DNA of 64,000 nt from an uncultured Acetatifactor sp. Its GTDB lineage: Bacteria; Bacillota; Clostridia; Lachnospirales; Lachnospiraceae. Made by a program: the position numbers and the translations under genes. Positions 38,836-48,477 of the stretch are shown here, one piece after another. The notes beneath the pieces were generated by a model. It made no database searches and had not been told where the DNA came from. It saw only the letters and a program-made list of their open reading frames with translations. The stretch spans positions 1-64,000 of the forward strand of contig CALWSL010000003.1 in the NCBI GenBank assembly GCA_944384205.1. Reading direction: 5' to 3'. Within the stretch, counting starts at the first letter, position 1, and each line of letters opens with the position of its first letter.

Positions 38836-41304
38836 ATGATACAGCAATACATAACAGATGGCTGGAAAATGAAAAGAAGCGGCGAAGACTTTCAACCCGC
38901 AGAAGTTCCGGGAACGGTTTACACAGACCTTTTGCGGAACGGCAGTATGGAAGACCCGTTTTGGAAGGATAATGAGATTCGCGCGCTTGAACTGATGGAG
39001 TACGATTATGAGTATGAGACCACCTTCACCTGCGACAGCGGACTTTTAACAAGTGATAAAATCCTGTTACACTTTGATGGAATTGATACCATTGCAGATG
39101 TTTATGTAAATGATGAACTGGCAGGCAAAGCCTACAATATGCACCGCGTCTGGGAATACGACATAACCCCGCTTTTAAAGCAGAGTGAAAACAGCTTGCG
39201 GGTTGTGCTCCATTCCCCGCTTCGCTACATCAGGGAAGCATTTCAGGAGTGCCGTACTCTTGGATCTGAGGATGCCATGGACGGTTTTGTGCATTTGCGA
39301 AAAGCCCACTGCATGTTTGGCTGGGACTGGGGTGCACATCTGCCGGATGCAGGTATTTTCAGAAAGGTATCCCTGATTGGCATCAACCATGCAAGAATTG
39401 ACAATGTGTATATTGAGCAGAAGCACGAAAAGGATTCCGTTTTGTTACGCTTCCGGGTGGAGGAAGAAACACTTTCAGAGGAAAGCATGGCGGGAAAGCA
39501 GGTTCGGGAATGTGCCGCACCGCACAGTTACCGCGTGGAAATCATTACTCCGTCAGGCGAGGTAATTGCGGCAGAAAATTCCCCCAGGGAAATCAGAATT
39601 GCCAATCCCTGTCTTTGGTGGCCCAACGGCTATGGCGAGCAGCCCTTATATTCAGTAAAAGTATCTCTTTGCGACGGCGATACGGTTCTTGACGAGTGGC
39701 AGAGAAGAATCGGTCTGCGGACGCTGACCATGCACATCGAAAAGGATGAGTGGGGCGAAAGCTTTGCAACGGAGGTAAACGGAATCACCATTTTTGCCAT
39801 GGGTGCGGATTATATCCCGGAGGATCATCTGCTGGGACGTGTGACGCCGGAGACTACAAGAAAGCTTCTTACCCAGTGCAAGGTGGCCAATTTCAATGCC
39901 ATTCGTGTCTGGGGCGGCGGCTATTACCCCGATGACTGGTTTTATGATATCTGCGACGAGCTGGGACTGGTGGTATGGCAGGATTTTATGTTTGCCTGCG
40001 CGGTGTATGAGCTGACACCGGAATTTAAAGAAAATATCCGTCAGGAATTTATAGAAAATGTAAAAAGAATCCGTCACCATGCTTCTCTGGGACTGTGGTG
40101 CGGCAATAATGAGATGGAAATGTTTGTAGGCGGCAATCATCACTGGGTTACCAAGAAAAGCGAAGTCCGCGATTATCTTATCATGTATGAGGAATTGATA
40201 CCCGATGTATTGAAGCAGTATGACCCGCAGACCTTCTATTGGTCCGCAAGTCCTTCTTCGGGCGGCTCCTTTGACGAGCCGAACAGTCCTGACAGGGGCG
40301 ACGTTCACTACTGGGAGGTATGGCATGGAAACAAGCCATTTTCCGAATACAGAAAATATTTCTTCCGCTATGCTTCCGAGTTCGGTTTCCAGTCTTTGCC
40401 CAGCAAAAAGACTATTGAGACCTTCACGGACGACCCGAAGGATTACAACATCTTTTCCTATATTATGGAAAAGCATCAGAGACAGTACGGCGCCAACGGT
40501 AAAATCATGAATTACCTGCAGCAGACCTATCTGTATCCCTCCAGCTTTGACCTGTTGATTTATGCGTCACAGCTTTTGCAGGCGGATGCAATCCGCTACG
40601 GTGTGGAGCATTTCAGAAGAAACAGGGGACGCTGCATGGGAGCAATCTACTGGCAGTTAAATGACTGCTGGCCCGTGATTTCCTGGGCATCCATTGATTA
40701 TTGCGGACGATGGAAAGCGCTGCACTATTACGCAAAAAGATTCTTCGCACCGTTAATGATTTCCTGTCAGGAAGAGGGAATGATGTCTCAGGAAGCGGAT
40801 ATGAACCGTGAGCATTTTGAATTTGAAAAATCCATACGGCTAAATGTAACCAATGAGACACGTCTGCCGCAGACCGTGGAGGTAAACTGGGCGTTGCGAA
40901 ATGCGGATGCCAAGATTCTGCAAAGCGGCAGTCAGGTTGTGGAGGCTCCCGCCCTTACAAGCGTGTGGCTTGATAAGGTGGAGTTCCCGGAGGCAGATAT
41001 TTTCAGCGAATATATCAGCTACGAGCTGAAAAAGGATGGAGAAGTGATTTCGGACGGTACGGTGAATTTCTCCTATCCGAAGTATTTCAAATATAAGGAC
41101 CCGGAGCTTTCCTGCCGGATTGAGGGAGACGAGCTTATCGTGTCCGCCAAAACTTACGCAAAGAGTGTTGAGATATTGAACGAGAATGAGGACTTGCTTC
41201 TGTCGGACAACTACTTTGACTTAAATGGCGGCGAGAAACGGGTAAAAATAATTTCAGGAGATACCGGCAAGCTGCGCCTGCGAAGTGTGTACGATATCAG
41301 ATAG
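38836..41304 (+). CDS. Glycoside hydrolase family 2 beta-mannosidase
   Basis: The product has 822 residues with no signal peptide, so cytoplasmic. A jelly-roll sugar-binding domain (1-170, EVPGTVYTDLLRNGSMEDPFWKDNE is typical of beta-mannosidases), an Ig-like domain and a TIM barrel follow. The acid/base Glu lies in LWCGNNEMEMF (near residue 430) and the nucleophile Glu in RYASEFGFQSLP (near 515). WDWGAHLPDAGIFR is another family hallmark. The enzyme removes mannose from the non-reducing end of mannan or N-glycan oligosaccharides. GGAGG stands 8 nt before ATG 38836. The MATE gene follows 21 nt later. Confidence 0.95.
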   Translation: MIQQYITDGWKMKRSGEDFQPAEVPGTVYTDLLRNGSMEDPFWKDNEIRALELMEYDYEYETTFTCDSGLLTSDKILLHFDGIDTIADVYVNDELAGKAYNMHRVWEYDITPLLKQSENSLRVVLHSPLRYIREAFQECRTLGSEDAMDGFVHLRKAHCMFGWDWGAHLPDAGIFRKVSLIGINHARIDNVYIEQKHEKDSVLLRFRVEEETLSEESMAGKQVRECAAPHSYRVEIITPSGEVIAAENSPREIRIANPCLWWPNGYGEQPLYSVKVSLCDGDTVLDEWQRRIGLRTLTMHIEKDEWGESFATEVNGITIFAMGADYIPEDHLLGRVTPETTRKLLTQCKVANFNAIRVWGGGYYPDDWFYDICDELGLVVWQDFMFACAVYELTPEFKENIRQEFIENVKRIRHHASLGLWCGNNEMEMFVGGNHHWVTKKSEVRDYLIMYEELIPDVLKQYDPQTFYWSASPSSGGSFDEPNSPDRGDVHYWEVWHGNKPFSEYRKYFFRYASEFGFQSLPSKKTIETFTDDPKDYNIFSYIMEKHQRQYGANGKIMNYLQQTYLYPSSFDLLIYASQLLQADAIRYGVEHFRRNRGRCMGAIYWQLNDCWPVISWASIDYCGRWKALHYYAKRFFAPLMISCQEEGMMSQEADMNREHFEFEKSIRLNVTNETRLPQTVEVNWALRNADAKILQSGSQVVEAPALTSVWLDKVEFPEADIFSEYISYELKKDGEVISDGTVNFSYPKYFKYKDPELSCRIEGDELIVSAKTYAKSVEILNENEDLLLSDNYFDLNGGEKRVKIISGDTGKLRLRSVYDIR

Positions 41305-41325
41305 CAGCAAGGCCGGCGTAGAAAA

Positions 41326-42654
41326 ATGAATTACGATTTAACAGAAGGCAGTATTGTAAAAAATCTGTTGAAGTTTGCATTTCCGCTTATGATTGGCAAT
41401 CTGCTTCAGCAGTTCTATAATGTGGCGGATACCCTGATTGTGGGCAGATTTATCGGAGAAAATGCACTGGCGGCAGTAGGCTCTTCCTACACGTTTATGG
41501 TGTTTCTGACCTCAATTCTGCTGGGGCTATGTATGGGAAGCGGTGCTTTTTTGTCCATACAGTTTGGGCGGAAAGCCATGGATACGATGAAGCAGGGAAT
41601 TTTTATTTCCTTTGTGTTTATTGGTATTGTGGCGCTCGGATTGAATGCGCTTGTCTATGTGGGATTGGATGGGATTCTTTGGTTTATGCGGATTCCTGCG
41701 GACATCACAGGGATGATGAAGGAATATCTGAGATATATTTTTCTGGGGATTATGGCTGTTTTTCTGTATAATTATTTTGCAAACTTGCTTCGGGCAATGG
41801 GAAATTCGCTGGTTCCGCTGCTCTTTTTAGGCGTATCGGCAGTTCTGAATATCGGACTGGATTTGTTTTTTGTGGTAAAGCTGACCATGGGCGTGGGCGG
41901 AGCTGCCATTGCCACCGTTATCTCCCAGTATTTTTCGGGAGTCGGATTATTTTTGTTTTATCGGATAAAATGCAGCAAGCTGCACACGGAGAGCTGCCAC
42001 AGGCATTGGGACAAGGCGATTTTCAGGGAGATTACAGGGCTGTCCGTCATGACCTGTTTTCAGCAGTCTATCATGAATTTCGGTATTCTCATGGTACAGG
42101 GGCTGGTAAACAGCTTCGGTACGGTGGTGATGGCGGCGTTTGCGGCGGCAGTGAAGATTGATTCCTTTGCCTATTCTCCGGTGCAGGATTTCGGAAACGC
42201 TTTTTCAACTTATATTGCACAAAATTACGGTGCGGGCAAAAAGGAGCGGATTCGCAGGGGCATGAAGACAGCGGTATTGATGACATTTGTGTTTTGTTCC
42301 GCTATCAGTTTGTGCGTCTGTCTTTTTGCGGAACCGCTTTTAAGACTTTTTATCGAAAAGGAAAGCGTGGACGTACTGGCGGTGGGAGTCCGCTATCTTC
42401 AGATTGAAGGCGCCTTTTATTTCGGAATCGGCTTGCTGTTTCTGCTCTATGGCTTCTACAGGGCGGTTGAGAAGCCGGGCATTTCCGTGGTGCTTACCGT
42501 GATTTCCCTTGGAACGAGGGTGCTTCTGGCATACACCCTGGCGGCGGTTCCGCAGATTGGCGTAATCGGCATCTGGGCGGCAGTGCCTGTCGGCTGGGCG
42601 CTTGCCGACCTGACGGGAGTATTGTACATGAGAAAAGTCATGTATAGCCTTTGA
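41326..42654 (+). CDS. MATE-family efflux transporter
   Basis: The product has 442 residues with twelve membrane helices. The start (EGSIVKNLLKFAFPLMIGNLLQQFYNVADTLIVGRFIG) is the classic DinF/NorM-like N-terminus, and the two six-helix halves are evident. MATE proteins export drugs or metabolites using sodium or proton gradients. Substrate unknown. It follows the beta-mannosidase gene by 21 nt, so co-transcription is likely; a link to sugar use is not obvious. Confidence 0.95.
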   Translation: MNYDLTEGSIVKNLLKFAFPLMIGNLLQQFYNVADTLIVGRFIGENALAAVGSSYTFMVFLTSILLGLCMGSGAFLSIQFGRKAMDTMKQGIFISFVFIGIVALGLNALVYVGLDGILWFMRIPADITGMMKEYLRYIFLGIMAVFLYNYFANLLRAMGNSLVPLLFLGVSAVLNIGLDLFFVVKLTMGVGGAAIATVISQYFSGVGLFLFYRIKCSKLHTESCHRHWDKAIFREITGLSVMTCFQQSIMNFGILMVQGLVNSFGTVVMAAFAAAVKIDSFAYSPVQDFGNAFSTYIAQNYGAGKKERIRRGMKTAVLMTFVFCSAISLCVCLFAEPLLRLFIEKESVDVLAVGVRYLQIEGAFYFGIGLLFLLYGFYRAVEKPGISVVLTVISLGTRVLLAYTLAAVPQIGVIGIWAAVPVGWALADLTGVLYMRKVMYSL

Positions 42655-42751
42655 AAAAGAATCGCCAGAATTTTCAAATTTCCTATAGCGCATTATAGTA
42701 GTTATAGTGTATAATATAGGCACAGGCTATTTTATCGGAAAGGAGTACAAA

Positions 42752-45271
42752 ATGAAGAAAAAAAAGATAATTCTTTCTGTAGGTGCAGTCGTTGTTTTTG
42801 CGGTAGTGCTTATTTTTTTGCTGTTAAATAAAAACGTTTTTGATACAGACAAAAATGATGCTGATACAGCAGGGAATAATGTAATTGTAACCGATGCAGG
42901 TAATGCGGGAAATACAGATACAGAAGACAAAGCCGATGTGGATAAAAGTGTTTACATGGATGCAGACAGAGATGTGGAAGAGAGGGTGGAAGCTCTGCTT
43001 GCACAGATGACGTTGGATGAAAAGCTTGCACAGATGACACAGCCGGAGCAGAACGCTATCAGTCTCAGTCAAATTACCCAATATGGCGTTGGCTCTGTGT
43101 TGAGTGGCGGCGGTTCCGCGCCGAAAACCGGAAATAACGCAGAGGACTGGCAGACACATATCAATAGCATGAAGCGGGCGGCGCTGGACAGTCGTCTGGG
43201 TATTCCTCTGCTGTATGGGGTGGATGCAGTACACGGACACAATAATGTCTATGGCGCTGTCATATATCCTCACAACATCGGACTGGGTGCGGCAGACGAT
43301 GAAGACCTGATGGAGCGCATAGGTGCGGCGGTTGCCGAGGAAGTAAGAGCAACGGGCATCCAGTGGATTTTCGCGCCTACTCTTGCAAATCCCCAGAATG
43401 AGTTATGGGGAAGAACCTATGAAGGCTTTGGAGAGAATACAGCTCTGGTAACCAGACTGGGAGTAGCCTTTATCAGAGGCGCGCAGGGTGTGAAGGACAC
43501 AGAAGAATATTTGTCTGAAAGCAAGGTGTTTGCTACTGCAAAGCATTATATCGGAGAGGGTTATACCGAAGCGGGTATTAATCAGGGAGATGTGGACATG
43601 TCCGAGGAAGAATTTGACGCACTGCTGCATGATACATTGCTTGAACCTTACCGGGCAGCGCTGGACGCGGGAGTGAGGACCGTTATGGTATCCTTCAACA
43701 GTGTAAATGGCGTAAAGTGTCATGAAAATGATTACCTGATAAATGAGGTTTTAAAGGGAGAGCTTGGCTTTACCGGTCTGGTAGTTGGCGATTATAACGG
43801 CGCGCAGCAGGTAAGCGGTTCCAGTTATAAAGAGCAGCTTGCAAACTGTGTAAATGCAGGTGTGGATATGCTGATGGAACCTTATTCGTGGAGAGAGGTT
43901 ATCACCAATCTGAAGCAGGCAGTTGAGGAGGGACTGGTTTCACAGGAGAGAATTGACGATGCGGTTAGCAGGATTCTCCGCGTGAAGTTTGAGGCGGGTC
44001 TCTTCGAGGAGCAGATTGGATCCGATACCGAAAATGAGTTGTTCGCAGAGTTTGGTTCCAATGAACATAGAGAAGTGGCAAGAGAAGCAGTCAGGAAATC
44101 ACTGGTGCTTTTGAAAAATGATGCAGTGAATGGTCAGACGGCTGTGGAAGCATTGGAAGAGAGCCGTAATATTCTGGTAGTTGGAAGGAAGGCAAATGAT
44201 TTGGGTACGCAGTGCGGCGGCTGGACAATATCCTGGCAGGGGAGTACCGGAGAGATTACACAGGGAACCACAATACTGGAAGGCTTGCAGAATGCGGCTG
44301 GCGACAGGAATATTACATACAATACCGATGGTACTGTCACAGGAGACGAGGACGCGATTATTGTGGTGGTAGGTGAAAATCCTTATGCCGAGACCAGCGG
44401 CGACAGAAGTTCGTCCAATCTGACCATTACCAATGACGACAAGTCGTTATTGCAGGGTATGGAGGATTCTCTGGCGCAGGCAAGGGAAAACGGCGTGCCT
44501 GTTATCATGATTTTGTTAAGCGGAAGACCGATTACGATTGCGGACTATGTAACGGAATTTGATGCGATTGTTGCAGCGTGGCTTCCGGGAACGGAAGGTG
44601 ACGGCGTGGCGGATGTGCTCCTTGGAGAATATGACTTCACGGGAACCCTGACCTATACCTGGCCATGGTATGCTTCTGATATTGCAGATAAATGTGATGA
44701 GAGTAAGTCGGATATCGTTCTGTTTCGGAATGGTACGGGTCTGACAAAGGACGGCACCAGCATCAAGAGAGAGGGCACTGTGGAAATCGGTAAGAAGCCC
44801 GAAAAATCGGAGGAAGAGATGGCTGCAATCGCAGAGGGCAGTATTAATCTGGAATCCACCGATTATGTGCTGGAGGCAGAGAATTACAACGCAGACTCTT
44901 ATCTCGTAACACAGGGAAATGAGAACAATATTTCCTATGTTGACGGCTGGAGCGGTCAGTGGGCAAATGCAAAATGGGATGTATGGGTGCCGCAGACAGG
45001 AAGCTATACCCTGCATTTCTATATCGCCGCCAATAAGGACAGCAACAATGTAGCAATTTATTATGCCTCACCGGAAATTGTGGATGACGGTAATGCAAAC
45101 AAGACTGCCGTCCCCATGACAAAGACCGACAGCATGATAGCCTATGAGGATTTTACGCTGGATGTCTATCTGGAGAAGGGAAATTACGAGTTCAAATTTA
45201 TGACGGATACAGAAAATGCAGCAGATTTCCGATTGGACAGAATTGAGTTTGAATATACTGGCGGAGAGTAA
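42752..45271 (+). CDS. Exported GH3 beta-glucosidase with C-terminal carbohydrate-binding module
   Basis: The product has 839 residues. An N-terminal membrane anchor (about 5-27) and Asp/Thr-rich spacer are followed by a GH3 barrel (EERVEALLAQMTLDEKLAQM at about 70), the second GH3 domain (from about 440, KSLVLLKND) and a C-terminal beta-sandwich (about 715-839, YVLEAENYNADSYLV) like CBM6/35. The nucleophile Asp is in GLVVGDYNG near residue 350; FATAKHYIGEG and GRTYEGFGE are active-site segments. Best guess: a surface beta-1,3/1,4-glucan exo-hydrolase. AAAGGAG precedes ATG 42752. It is followed by a second GH3 gene with the reverse domain order. Confidence 0.93.
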   Translation: MKKKKIILSVGAVVVFAVVLIFLLLNKNVFDTDKNDADTAGNNVIVTDAGNAGNTDTEDKADVDKSVYMDADRDVEERVEALLAQMTLDEKLAQMTQPEQNAISLSQITQYGVGSVLSGGGSAPKTGNNAEDWQTHINSMKRAALDSRLGIPLLYGVDAVHGHNNVYGAVIYPHNIGLGAADDEDLMERIGAAVAEEVRATGIQWIFAPTLANPQNELWGRTYEGFGENTALVTRLGVAFIRGAQGVKDTEEYLSESKVFATAKHYIGEGYTEAGINQGDVDMSEEEFDALLHDTLLEPYRAALDAGVRTVMVSFNSVNGVKCHENDYLINEVLKGELGFTGLVVGDYNGAQQVSGSSYKEQLANCVNAGVDMLMEPYSWREVITNLKQAVEEGLVSQERIDDAVSRILRVKFEAGLFEEQIGSDTENELFAEFGSNEHREVAREAVRKSLVLLKNDAVNGQTAVEALEESRNILVVGRKANDLGTQCGGWTISWQGSTGEITQGTTILEGLQNAAGDRNITYNTDGTVTGDEDAIIVVVGENPYAETSGDRSSSNLTITNDDKSLLQGMEDSLAQARENGVPVIMILLSGRPITIADYVTEFDAIVAAWLPGTEGDGVADVLLGEYDFTGTLTYTWPWYASDIADKCDESKSDIVLFRNGTGLTKDGTSIKREGTVEIGKKPEKSEEEMAAIAEGSINLESTDYVLEAENYNADSYLVTQGNENNISYVDGWSGQWANAKWDVWVPQTGSYTLHFYIAANKDSNNVAIYYASPEIVDDGNANKTAVPMTKTDSMIAYEDFTLDVYLEKGNYEFKFMTDTENAADFRLDRIEFEYTGGE

Positions 45272-45426
45272 AAAATACAGGCATCAGGACAAAATAATCT
45301 ATGGAAAAAAGTGTTGCATTCAGCATAAAATAGTCGTATGCTGTCTGTAAAACACTGCACAAATAAGTCAGGCGTTTTAGCGTTAAAAAAGATAATACAG
45401 GCGACAGTGCCGGAAAGAGGTATAAA

Positions 45427-47844
45427 ATGGAAAAATGGACAAGAGTGAGATTTCAGCCAAATCTCCCCTTAGAACAGGGCAGATATGTGACTGCATGTGA
45501 GGAGCACATTGCCCTTTCAAAAGAAGCGGCGGAAGAAGGTATGGTTCTTCTGAAAAATGATAAGGGTCTGCTTCCCCTGCGTGCAGGAAGCAGGATTGCC
45601 CTGTTCGGAAAAGGAACCTTTGACTATGTAAAAGGCGGCGGAGGAAGCGGTGATGTTTGTACTGTTTATGTACGAAATCTGTATGAGGGCTTCAAGGCGC
45701 TTGGGGATGCAGTATCCATATACGAGCCCCTTTCCGAGTACTACAGAAAAGATATAGAAGCACAGTACGCAAAGGGAGCTGCTCCCGGTATGACTGTTGA
45801 ACCGGAGCTTAAGGAAGAGCAGGTAAAGGATGCCAGAGCATTTACCGACACCGCAATCATTGTGTTAAGCCGTTTTTCGGGCGAAGGCTGGGACCGCTCC
45901 AGTGTGGAGTATAATGGAGAATACAATCCATGGGAAACCGAGACCAGTATGCCGAAGATTTCGGGACAGATTTTCCCCGACGGAGATTTTTATCTGACCG
46001 AAGAAGAGAAGTCCATGATTGCTCAGGTAGAGGCGCAGTTTGATAAGATTATTGTTGTGCTGAATATCGGCGGTGTTATTGATACTTCATGGTTAAAAGA
46101 GGATGAGAAGCTTTCCGCTGCATTGCTTGCAGGGCAGGGAGGTATGGAAGGCGGACTGGCAGCAGCGGAGATTCTGACCGGTAAAGTAAATCCTTCCGGT
46201 AAGCTGACAGATACCTTTGCAGCAAAGGTAGAAGACTATCCTTCTACTGAAAATTTTCATGAGTCTGTGCATTATGTTGATTACATCGAAGATGTCTATG
46301 TGGGATATCGATACTTTGAGACCGTTCCCGGAGCTTCAGAGAAGGTTGTTTATCCCTTTGGTTTCGGTCTGTCCTATACGGAGTTTGCATTGGAGAATCA
46401 GAAGGCATGGGAGCAGGATGATGTGATTAAGGTTTCCGTAAAGGTAACCAATGTGGGCAAATGTGCCGGAAAAGAAGTGGTACAGGTTTATACAAGTGCG
46501 CCTCAGGGATTGCTGATGAAGCCAGCAAAAGAACTTGCGGCGTTTGAAAAGACCAGACTGCTTGATCCCGGAGAGAGCCAGCTTATCACGCTTGCCTTTA
46601 CAAAGGCTTCTATGGCTTCCTTTGATGATTTAGGTAAGATTGCAAAATCGGCATATGTTTTAGAGAAGGGTGCCTATGAAATTTTCGTGGGAACCAGTGT
46701 AAGAGAACTTGTTAAGACCGAATTTGCGGTTGTGGTTGATAAGGATGAGGTGGTAGAACAGTTGACCTCCAAGTGTGCGCCTACCAGCTTAAAGAAGCGT
46801 ATGCTTGCTGACGGCAGCTTTGAGGAGCTTCCGTTATCCGAACCCAATGATCCGAATGCCTGCGTATTCCCCAAAATGGAGCCGGGTTCCGAGGAGGCAA
46901 TCGTGCCGGCTGTCAGACCTCGTGACCGTTTCCTGATGATGCACCCGTTTGCAGAAGGCGCAAGACCTCTGATGGATGTTGTGGAAGGGAAGATGACACT
47001 GGACGAGTTTGTAGCGCAGATTAGTGACGATGATTTAATTCATTTACTGGGCGGACAGCCGAATACCGGCGTGGGCAATACGTTTGGTTATGGTAATCTG
47101 CCGGAGTATGGCGTGCCTAATATTATGACAGAGGACGGACCTGCAGGTGTCAGAATTGCCGGTGAGTGCGGGGTTCGTACAACGGCATGGCCCTGTGCGA
47201 CATTGCTTGCTTCTACATGGAATCCTGACCTGATTGAGAAGGTTGGAGTGGCAGGCGGCAAGGAACTGAAAGAAAACAATCTTGCAGTATGGCTTACTCC
47301 TGCGGTTAATATTCACAGAAATCCTCTTTGCGGCAGAAACTTTGAGTACTATTCCGAGGATCCCTATCTTTCCGGCAAGCTGGGCGCGGCTATGGTGCGT
47401 GGTATTCAGTCACAGCATGTCGCTGCTTCGGTAAAACATTTTGCCTGCAATAATAAGGAGACGAACCGTAAGCACAGTGATTCCAGAGTATCCGAGAGAG
47501 CGCTGCGTGAAATTTATTTAAAAGGCTTTGAAATCATTGTAAAAGAGTCTGATCCATGGACCATTATGTCTGCGTATAATATGATTAACGGACATCGTGC
47601 ATCTGAGAATAAGGAACTGCTTGAGGACATCCTGCGCGGCGAGTGGGGCTTCAAGGGTATGGTAACAAGCGACTGGTGGACCAGGGGCGAACATTATAAG
47701 GAAATCCTGGCAGGAAACGATGTGAAGATGGCATGCGGTTACCCTGAGCGTGTGAAAAAAGCTCTGGAGATGGGCGCTGTCAGCAGGGAAGACCTTGTGA
47801 GATGTGCGAAGCGCGTTCTGGAACTGATTATGAAGATTGACTGA
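45427..47844 (+). CDS. GH3 beta-glucosidase with permuted domain order
   Basis: The product has 805 residues with no signal peptide, so cytoplasmic. The alpha/beta sandwich that is usually second comes first (EEGMVLLKNDKGLLPL, near residue 40), followed by a fibronectin-III-like domain (about 310-410, VSVKVTNVGKCAGKEVVQVY) and then the barrel (about 520-805), whose nucleophile is the Asp of GMVTSDWW near residue 745. Family motifs MTEDGPAGVR, NIHRNPLCGRNFEYYSEDP and SVKHFACNN(K)E are present. This order is known from rumen and gut Clostridia. It splits glucosyl disaccharides taken up by the cell. RBS AGAGG lies before the ATG. Confidence 0.94.
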   Translation: MEKWTRVRFQPNLPLEQGRYVTACEEHIALSKEAAEEGMVLLKNDKGLLPLRAGSRIALFGKGTFDYVKGGGGSGDVCTVYVRNLYEGFKALGDAVSIYEPLSEYYRKDIEAQYAKGAAPGMTVEPELKEEQVKDARAFTDTAIIVLSRFSGEGWDRSSVEYNGEYNPWETETSMPKISGQIFPDGDFYLTEEEKSMIAQVEAQFDKIIVVLNIGGVIDTSWLKEDEKLSAALLAGQGGMEGGLAAAEILTGKVNPSGKLTDTFAAKVEDYPSTENFHESVHYVDYIEDVYVGYRYFETVPGASEKVVYPFGFGLSYTEFALENQKAWEQDDVIKVSVKVTNVGKCAGKEVVQVYTSAPQGLLMKPAKELAAFEKTRLLDPGESQLITLAFTKASMASFDDLGKIAKSAYVLEKGAYEIFVGTSVRELVKTEFAVVVDKDEVVEQLTSKCAPTSLKKRMLADGSFEELPLSEPNDPNACVFPKMEPGSEEAIVPAVRPRDRFLMMHPFAEGARPLMDVVEGKMTLDEFVAQISDDDLIHLLGGQPNTGVGNTFGYGNLPEYGVPNIMTEDGPAGVRIAGECGVRTTAWPCATLLASTWNPDLIEKVGVAGGKELKENNLAVWLTPAVNIHRNPLCGRNFEYYSEDPYLSGKLGAAMVRGIQSQHVAASVKHFACNNKETNRKHSDSRVSERALREIYLKGFEIIVKESDPWTIMSAYNMINGHRASENKELLEDILRGEWGFKGMVTSDWWTRGEHYKEILAGNDVKMACGYPERVKKALEMGAVSREDLVRCAKRVLELIMKID

Positions 47845-47896
47845 TTAAAAAATAAAATATAAATTTTCAGGATATATATTTTTTATATTTTCTTTA

Positions 47897-47960
47897 TTGA
47901 TTTTATTATTAGAAAGAGTATAATGTTAGTTAGCTAACAGAAAAGTTAGCTAACTAACAT
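47897..47960 (+). promoter_or_regulatory. MarR promoter with perfect inverted-repeat operator
   Basis: TTGATT (47897-47902), 16-nt spacer and TATAAT (47919-47924) form the promoter. The arms ATGTTAGTTAGCTAAC (47923-47938) and GTTAGCTAACTAACAT (47945-47960) are a perfect 16-bp inverted repeat that overlaps the -10 element and the start site. MarR dimers bind such palindromes, so autorepression of the marR-ABC operon is expected. Confidence 0.85.
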
Positions 47961-48021
47961 TTTTGCGTTACGGAAAATGAATCTGAAGCATTGCGGTAAG
48001 CTGGAGAAGGAAGTGGTAGAG

Positions 48022-48462
48022 ATGGCACGCAGTGAAAAAAGTATAGGATTGCGCCTGAAATCGGTAAACAATATGATTCGAAGAAAAATGGATACTATGA
48101 TTGCAGAGGAGGGAGCGATAGAGGTCTGTGGAATGCAGGGACCTATGATTAAGTATATTTATGATATGAGCCTGCAGCAGGATGTATTTCAGCGTGATTT
48201 GGAGAAGGAGTTTAATATCCGGCGTTCCACTGCAACGGTAATGCTTCAGACCTTAGAGCAAAAAGGCTTTATCATAAGAGAGCCGGTAGCCTGTGACGCA
48301 AGATTGAAAAAAATTGTTCTGACAGAGAAAGGGATAGAGCAGAACAATCTGGTGGGGAAAAAGATCGATGGGTTTAATGCGAAGCTGGAGGATGGGATTA
48401 CACAGGAGGAGAAAGAAGAGTTTTTCTGTATCCTGGATAAGATTGTAAAGAACTTGGAATAA
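48022..48462 (+). CDS. MarR-family transcriptional regulator
   Basis: The product has 146 residues. A winged helix-turn-helix is seen: DVFQRDLEKEFNIRRSTATVMLQTLEQKGFIIREPVACDARLKKIVLTEKG contains the recognition helix and the D-x-R wing, and flanking helices dimerise. Start 48022 follows AAGGAAG by 8 nt; an upstream ATG at 47977 would add 15 residues but has no ribosome site. It precedes two ABC exporter genes by 15 nt, and the operator upstream suggests that a drug or metabolite ligand relieves repression of the exporter. Confidence 0.95.
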   Translation: MARSEKSIGLRLKSVNNMIRRKMDTMIAEEGAIEVCGMQGPMIKYIYDMSLQQDVFQRDLEKEFNIRRSTATVMLQTLEQKGFIIREPVACDARLKKIVLTEKGIEQNNLVGKKIDGFNAKLEDGITQEEKEEFFCILDKIVKNLE

Positions 48463-48477
48463 GAAAGGACTGACACA

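Noticed and set aside
39652-40476. 274-codon minus-strand frame inside the beta-mannosidase gene
   Set aside because: The plus-strand GH2 enzyme has intact catalytic motifs across this region; the antisense frame has no recognisable domain.
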